From: Tardiphaga sp.
GTDB taxonomy: Bacteria; Pseudomonadota; Alphaproteobacteria; Rhizobiales; Xanthobacteraceae
Assembly (NCBI GenBank): GCA_028290765.1
Contig: JAQGJF010000107.1
Coordinates: forward strand, 1-17,905
DNA length: 17,905 bases
Direction of reading: 5' to 3'
Part shown: in pieces, positions 14,115 to 17,905 of the stretch
Layout: each line of letters begins with the position of its first letter
Position numbering within the stretch: position 1 is the stretch's first letter
Program-made: the position numbers and the translations under genes
The notes under the pieces: generated by a model
Seen by the model: only the letters and a program-made list of their open reading frames with translations
Told to the model about the DNA's origin: nothing
The model's database searches: none

Positions 14115-15323
14115 ATGACCGACAGCACAAAACTCGCCATCGATGCCATCAATCGAATCCATGACCTGTGGATGGTGGATAAGGACTGCGTCCAGTGGGT
14201 AGGTGACGCGTCCGCAAGCACGCTTCAGCACCAGGGCTTTGGTTTCAACTGGTGGCCGGGCGATTTCAAGGTTGAGCTTCGGGTTACCGGACCTCATCCG
14301 GAACTGGGGCCTGAACCCAACTATCGTTTGACCGTTCGAACCGATTTTCTTCGGGATGCGGATGTCACCCGTCCTAACTTTGGGCAGTATCTTTCGCACC
14401 TGAACAAGTTGACGCCCGCATTCGCCATTTGTGCTCATCCCGCAACAGATGCGGAAAACCTGGCCAAGTACGAACCGCTCCGCGAGTTCAGGCTTGATCT
14501 GAAGTCATCCAAAGTATGGCTCGCATCGACGGCTAATCTGCATGAGGGCGTAGAGCAATGGCTTCCTCATGCATTTGGGGTGCTTGCGATTCTGCAGCCG
14601 GTCGAAGCTCAGTTCCGAGCGGCGACCATGGCCCCGTTGCTGGGCGGCAAACCCGATCATTCGCGACCGCCGACGGGCGAAACCCCAGCCGCCATGGACA
14701 ACTTGATTGGCGTCGAACAAGCCATGCTCGAGCCACACGGGCAGCAGGCATGCAGGTGGGTAGGTACGGGAGAATTCGAAGCCATCATTGCAAAATGGGG
14801 ACAGTCCGATCATGGCTTTGGCCTCGCCGACTACATGGGCCTGACCATGGAGACACCGTTTGGTAACGAAACGGCGATGATTTCGCTGAGAACCGACCGG
14901 CCGCATCCTCGTCTCGGCAATGGTCTCACCGTGATCTTGTCGTTGCCGCACACCGCGGATGAGAGCACCCACGCTCTGACCAACCGGTTGAACTATCTTG
15001 AAGACCGCCTTCTGTCCAAGTTCAGCACGCCCTTGATAGGCAGTTGGCACGCAGTGGAGCTGACCGGATCCGGTTTTTCGCCAGAGTTCAACTTCTTCGT
15101 TCCCAACGTCCTTTATTTTCCGGACCTCGCTGAAAATCTCGTGCTTTACGCCATGGCGCGCGCAAAATGGGCACGCGAAATTTTGCGACCGGGCGCGGTC
15201 GACCTTCCGATGTACGAAATTCTGGAGAAGCGGTTTGGTCCGATCCCGCGGAAGGACACCAGAACAGGTGTCGCTGCAGGTTTATTTTCTGCCGCAAAAC
15301 GGTTGCTCCGCGGCCGCCACTAA
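14115..15323 (+). CDS. Unrecognised two-domain protein, predicted SOS-induced (paralogue A)
   Basis: A 402-residue soluble protein of a family I do not recognise, preceded by GGAAGGAAA close to the ATG. It seems to consist of two related halves. Half one (about 1-180) has VQWVG, FNWWPGDFKVELRV, PHPELG and RLTVRTDFL, then a helix, strands and a long helix ending near LLGGK. Half two (about 195-375) has CRWVGTGEFE, TAMISLRTDRPHPRLGNG and LTVILSLP, again followed by helix, strands and the helix AENLVLYAMARAKWAREIL. The order of strands and helices recalls YbjN / type III chaperone-like (TY-Chap) domains, but that is a fold impression only. The C-terminus is short and basic (SAAKRLLRGRH), possibly amphipathic. 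It is end-to-end similar to the next gene. LexA-type control suggests a role in the DNA-damage response. Confidence 0.85.
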   Translation: MTDSTKLAIDAINRIHDLWMVDKDCVQWVGDASASTLQHQGFGFNWWPGDFKVELRVTGPHPELGPEPNYRLTVRTDFLRDADVTRPNFGQYLSHLNKLTPAFAICAHPATDAENLAKYEPLREFRLDLKSSKVWLASTANLHEGVEQWLPHAFGVLAILQPVEAQFRAATMAPLLGGKPDHSRPPTGETPAAMDNLIGVEQAMLEPHGQQACRWVGTGEFEAIIAKWGQSDHGFGLADYMGLTMETPFGNETAMISLRTDRPHPRLGNGLTVILSLPHTADESTHALTNRLNYLEDRLLSKFSTPLIGSWHAVELTGSGFSPEFNFFVPNVLYFPDLAENLVLYAMARAKWAREILRPGAVDLPMYEILEKRFGPIPRKDTRTGVAAGLFSAAKRLLRGRH

Positions 15324-15379
15324 GTGATTTTCGTTTCTTCAGAGCCAAGCGCGGTCTGCTGCTCCAGCACAATCGATGA

Positions 15380-15413
15380 TTGACTCGTTTTTCGAAATGA
15401 ACAAAATAAGAAC
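15380..15413 (+). promoter_or_regulatory. Predicted LexA-controlled promoter of second paralogue
   Basis: TTGACT (15380-15385) and AAAATA (15403-15408), with a 17-base spacer, form the promoter. GAAC-AAAATAA-GAAC (15399-15413) covers the -10 and is a perfect alphaproteobacterial LexA direct repeat. It differs from the upstream box only in one spacer base. The box ends 29 bases before the ATG at 15443, against 30 for paralogue A. This means gene B has its own damage-inducible promoter rather than relying on readthrough. Confidence 0.75.
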
Positions 15414-15442
15414 ATAAGAAGCGATATTCATTGGAAGGGATA

Positions 15443-16735
15443 ATGTCCGACAGTACAGCGCTGGCCGTCGACGCCATCAAGACAATGCACGATATTTGGA
15501 AGGTCGATCCAGACCGTGTTCAGTGGATAGGAAACCCCGACGCGTTCGTTCACGAATTCTATGGATTCGATTGGTGGCCCTCCAATTTCAAGGTGGAAGT
15601 TCGTGTACATGGCCCGCATCCGGAATTAGATTCGCCGACATTTCGCCTGAGCGTCCGAACCGATTATCTTTGCGATGTCGACGTCAGCACACCGGAATTC
15701 AGGCATTACCTCTCTCATACGCACAATGCGTGGGCTCCGATATTTGCGACCTGCACGCATCCGACGGCACTATCCGAGGTTATAGAGCCGCACGGATCGC
15801 CGAGTGAGTTCGGGCTGGACTTCACGTCTACTGATGTGTGGCTTTGTTCCACAGCCTATCTGCAGGAATGGAATAAGGGCTGGCTTCCGCGGTTTCTGGC
15901 CATAGCTGCGACTATGCAGATAGCGGAATCCCAGTTCATGGCAGAGCAGATGACGTCCCGCCTCGGCGGGAAGGCGAATCGTTCGCAGCCTGTCGGGCGC
16001 GCTCCTTTAACCAGCCTGCCAAATCTGTTGAAAATTGAAAAATTCGAGATTCGTCCTCGCGGCGAGTTGCCAAGTGAGTGGATAGGCACGGGAGAATTTG
16101 AGAAAATCGTCGAGATGTTCGGACGTTTCAACCCCGGACTAGGCGAGGCAAGCGACCGGGGAGTCCGGATCATGGTCCCATTCGGCAAAAAAACAGCAAG
16201 GATCAACCTTCAGACAGACATACCGCATTTGCACTTTGGCAACGGCCTGCATGTTTTCTTGACTCTTCCTTATTCATCAGACTTCGACAGCCTGAGCACG
16301 CTCGCTAACGAGATGAACTACGCGGAGGACCGAACCTGGTGCAGGCATGGCATGCCGTTCATGGGTAGCTGGATCCCGGTGCAGAAGCATGACGAGACGC
16401 AGTATGAGCTCGCGTTCTGTTTGTTTATCCCAAATCTGTTTTATCAGCTCAATCTTGCGGAAATTTTTGTTTCATTTGCCATTCGGCGCGCCCGATGGGC
16501 TCGTGAATTCTTGTTGCCAAATTCGATCGACCTTCCGCTACGTGAGATACTCGAAGCGCAAAAGTCCAAGCCAACCCGCTCAGCCAATGCGGAGACTGTG
16601 GAACGATTGCCTCAAAAGGTTGTCAATTCGGCGGACAAATCCAGACAAACCAGCGCCTGGCGTGCGATCCTCGTCGCCGGCCTGTTAGCCGGCGTTCTGC
16701 TTCTGCTGGCTTTCTACCTGTCGAACAGGTCGTAG
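15443..16735 (+). CDS. Unrecognised two-domain protein with C-terminal membrane anchor, predicted SOS-induced (paralogue B)
   Basis: A 430-residue paralogue of the preceding gene. Shared blocks include WKVDPDRVQWIG, GFDWWPSNFKVEVRVHGPHP, RLSVRTDYL, YLSH, RLGGK, EWIGTGEFEKIV, DIPHLHFGNGLHVFLTLP, NYAEDR, GSW and RARWAREFLLP. The main difference is the C-terminus: after a polar linker (about 375-404) there is one hydrophobic helix at about 408-426 and a four-residue tail, the layout of a tail-anchored membrane protein with the globular part in the cytoplasm. Start chosen at ATG 15443, with GGAAGGG upstream; the frame opens at a TTG at 15431. Base composition is lower in GC than the flanking operon, for example 29 GC of 60 over 16441-16500 by hand count. 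Function unknown; a membrane-tethered damage-response effector is conceivable. Confidence 0.85.
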   Translation: MSDSTALAVDAIKTMHDIWKVDPDRVQWIGNPDAFVHEFYGFDWWPSNFKVEVRVHGPHPELDSPTFRLSVRTDYLCDVDVSTPEFRHYLSHTHNAWAPIFATCTHPTALSEVIEPHGSPSEFGLDFTSTDVWLCSTAYLQEWNKGWLPRFLAIAATMQIAESQFMAEQMTSRLGGKANRSQPVGRAPLTSLPNLLKIEKFEIRPRGELPSEWIGTGEFEKIVEMFGRFNPGLGEASDRGVRIMVPFGKKTARINLQTDIPHLHFGNGLHVFLTLPYSSDFDSLSTLANEMNYAEDRTWCRHGMPFMGSWIPVQKHDETQYELAFCLFIPNLFYQLNLAEIFVSFAIRRARWAREFLLPNSIDLPLREILEAQKSKPTRSANAETVERLPQKVVNSADKSRQTSAWRAILVAGLLAGVLLLLAFYLSNRS

Positions 16736-16758
16736 AAACCATCTCACATTTGTGCTGG

Positions 16759-16789
16759 CGTCGAACTCAGACTGCAGCTCGTTTCGACG
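16759..16789. terminator. Candidate stem-loop between convergent genes
   Basis: CGTCGAA (16759-16765) pairs perfectly with TTCGACG (16783-16789) around a 17-base loop that itself contains CTGCAG. It lies 24 bases after the stop of paralogue B and before the end of the convergent LysR gene. There is no T-run, so bidirectional termination is only a possibility. Confidence 0.3.
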
Positions 16790-16835
16790 TCTTATGACCC
16801 AAATTCACTCCGATCAACAAGCAAAACACGGCCAG

Positions 16836-17732
16836 CTAATCAATCAGCCTCGCCAGGCTCGCTTGCAATTCCTCGGCAAACAAGATCGCCAGCGGATCCA
16901 GCGCGCGACGGGCGACCAGTGCCAGCGGCTGCGGATCAAGATAGGGCGCGATCAGCGGGCGGAATGCCAGCCGACCCATCGCGCATTCGTCGGCGACGTC
17001 GAGCCGGTTCAACAGCGTGACGCGCTGGCTGCCGGCGACGAGGCGGATCAGGGCGTGGATCGAATTGGTCTCGACATGCGGCTTCGGGGTGAATGACAGC
17101 CGCGCGAAGGCGGCGTCGATCACGCCGCGCAGCTTCATCCCGCTTTCCACCAGCACCAGCGGATGCTCGACCAGATCGGCGAGCCGGACCGTGGTTCGCA
17201 GCGCCAGGACGTGGCCGGGCGACGACACCATGCCGAAATGGGTTTCGAAATTCATCAAGGCGCGCAGCCCGGGATTCGGCAGCAGATAATAGCCCAGCCC
17301 CAGATCGGCCTCGCCGCTGATCACCGCGTTCGCGATCAATTCCACCGACATGGTATTGAGCACGATCTGGACGCTCGGCCGGTGTTCGAGAAAGCCGGCC
17401 ACGATCGACGGGATGGCGCCGCCGGCGAGGCCGGGCGTCAGCGCCAGCGTCACCTTGCCGCCGACCAGCCCCTGCAGGGCGTCGATCCGGGCATTGGTCC
17501 GCGCATAGGCCTTCAGCGTCTCGCGGGCGTGTTCGATCAGGATTTCGCCCGCGGCGGTGAGCCGCAGCCCGCGCGGCAGCCGCTCGAATACCTGGGTGCC
17601 GAGTTCGGTTTCCAGCGCGATGACCTGCCGGTTGATCGCCGAGGAAGCGACGTTGAGCTCACGGGCGGCGCGGCGGATCGAGCCCATCTTGGCGACGGTA
17701 TCGAGGTATTTGAGCATTCGGGAATGCAACAT
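16836..17732 (-). CDS. LysR-family transcriptional regulator
   Basis: A 298-residue LysR protein of normal length. The N-terminal helix-turn-helix reads LKYLDTVAKMGSIRRAAREL, then NVASSAINRQVIALETELGT and VFERLPRGLRLTAAGEIL, a clear LTTR DNA-binding domain. The co-inducer domain starts near residue 90 (GKVTLALTPGLAGGAIPSIV) and includes ISGEADLGLGYYLLPNPGL in the first subdomain. The gene most likely acts on a divergent gene beyond the right edge. AGGAG sits 3 bases before the ATG at 17732; a second in-frame ATG five codons in is possible. It is convergent with paralogue B, and I see no reason to link it to that pair. Effector unknown. Confidence 0.93.
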   Translation of the reverse strand: MLHSRMLKYLDTVAKMGSIRRAARELNVASSAINRQVIALETELGTQVFERLPRGLRLTAAGEILIEHARETLKAYARTNARIDALQGLVGGKVTLALTPGLAGGAIPSIVAGFLEHRPSVQIVLNTMSVELIANAVISGEADLGLGYYLLPNPGLRALMNFETHFGMVSSPGHVLALRTTVRLADLVEHPLVLVESGMKLRGVIDAAFARLSFTPKPHVETNSIHALIRLVAGSQRVTLLNRLDVADECAMGRLAFRPLIAPYLDPQPLALVARRALDPLAILFAEELQASLARLID

Positions 17733-17799
17733 CCGCTCCTGACACCGCCCGCGAGGCGAGCAACCGCTGCCTTTTTGGCATCCTTGCGGACGAAATTAA

Positions 17800-17814
17800 G
17801 CGCTTTTCAAGCGC
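17800..17814. promoter_or_regulatory. Palindrome GCGCTT-TTC-AAGCGC, candidate LysR operator
   Basis: Perfect 6-bp arms around a 3-base centre, 67 bases upstream of the LysR start codon and in the expected divergent control region. LysR proteins commonly bind imperfect dyads at about this distance from their own gene. The remaining 3' part of the window (17815-17905) shows no start codon with a good ribosome site, but ends in GGAGAG, which could serve a gene starting just outside. Confidence 0.4.
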
Positions 17815-17905
17815 GCAGACAAGCGCGAGTTTGCAGTGCAGTAGACGGCCGCGAGCCTATCGAAGGCCGCAATGCCGGATCGATATTTGGCTGGAACGCG
17901 GAGAG

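Noticed and set aside
15431..15442. TTG start four codons upstream in paralogue B
   Set aside because: The ATG at 15443 has GGAAGGG at good distance and aligns with the start of paralogue A (MTDSTKLA / MSDSTALA).
14050..16735. Possibility that the tandem pair is a toxin-antitoxin or prophage fragment
   Set aside because: Both genes encode similar 400-residue proteins rather than a small toxin and antitoxin, and no integrase, att repeat or phage structural gene is visible nearby. SOS control alone does not establish a phage origin.

Overview
The window looks like chromosome from a GC-rich alphaproteobacterium. The best fit is the Bradyrhizobium/Rhodopseudomonas group (Nitrobacteraceae, order Hyphomicrobiales). 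This is inferred from three things: a FixK1/FnrN-type oxygen regulator with rhizobial features, direct-repeat SOS boxes of the form GAAC-N7-GAAC that are typical of alphaproteobacterial LexA, and a cyclase sensor domain I associate with Rhizobiales adenylate cyclases. No tRNA, rRNA, CRISPR array, transposase or intact insertion sequence was seen.

Left part (1-2330): an oxygen-response cluster. A Crp/Fnr-family regulator with an FNR-like cysteine set (272-1003, minus) lies between two FNR/FixK boxes. One box (239-252) is placed exactly as in a class II FNR promoter. It faces a previously uncalled 33-residue single-span membrane protein (81-182, minus), which is followed 14 bases later by the start of a possible CBS-domain protein that leaves the window. 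The other box (1051-1064) lies upstream of the regulator itself and of a divergent hypothetical gene. A beta-class-like glutathione S-transferase follows.

Middle-left (2361-6832): a LysR regulator is divergent from an EmrA/EmrB-type tripartite efflux pair, which is followed by an AhpD-like carboxymuconolactone decarboxylase-family protein. Two related 11-bp palindromes with a GATTATC core, centred 41 bp apart, occupy the divergent promoter region.

Middle (6893-9154): small accessory genes. These are a stand-alone sensor module of an adenylate cyclase without its catalytic domain, a small multi-span membrane protein convergent with and overlapping it, a small secreted protein, and a decayed PAS-domain (chemoreceptor-like) remnant.

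Right-middle (9155-13933): the conserved prkA-yeaH-spoVR stress operon (PrkA AAA+/kinase protein, YeaH/YhbH VWA-like protein, SpoVR/YcgB), tightly spaced and in the usual order.

Right (14050-16735): the most interesting part. Two tandem, clearly paralogous genes (402 and 430 residues) of a family I do not recognise have somewhat lower GC than their neighbours. Each has its own promoter with the same layout: a TTGAC -35 and, over the -10, a perfect GAAC-N7-GAAC box. This predicts LexA/SOS (DNA-damage) control. Each protein is built from two related alpha/beta halves, and the second has an added C-terminal membrane anchor. A second LysR gene (16836-17732, minus) and the regulatory region of a gene beyond the right edge close the window.
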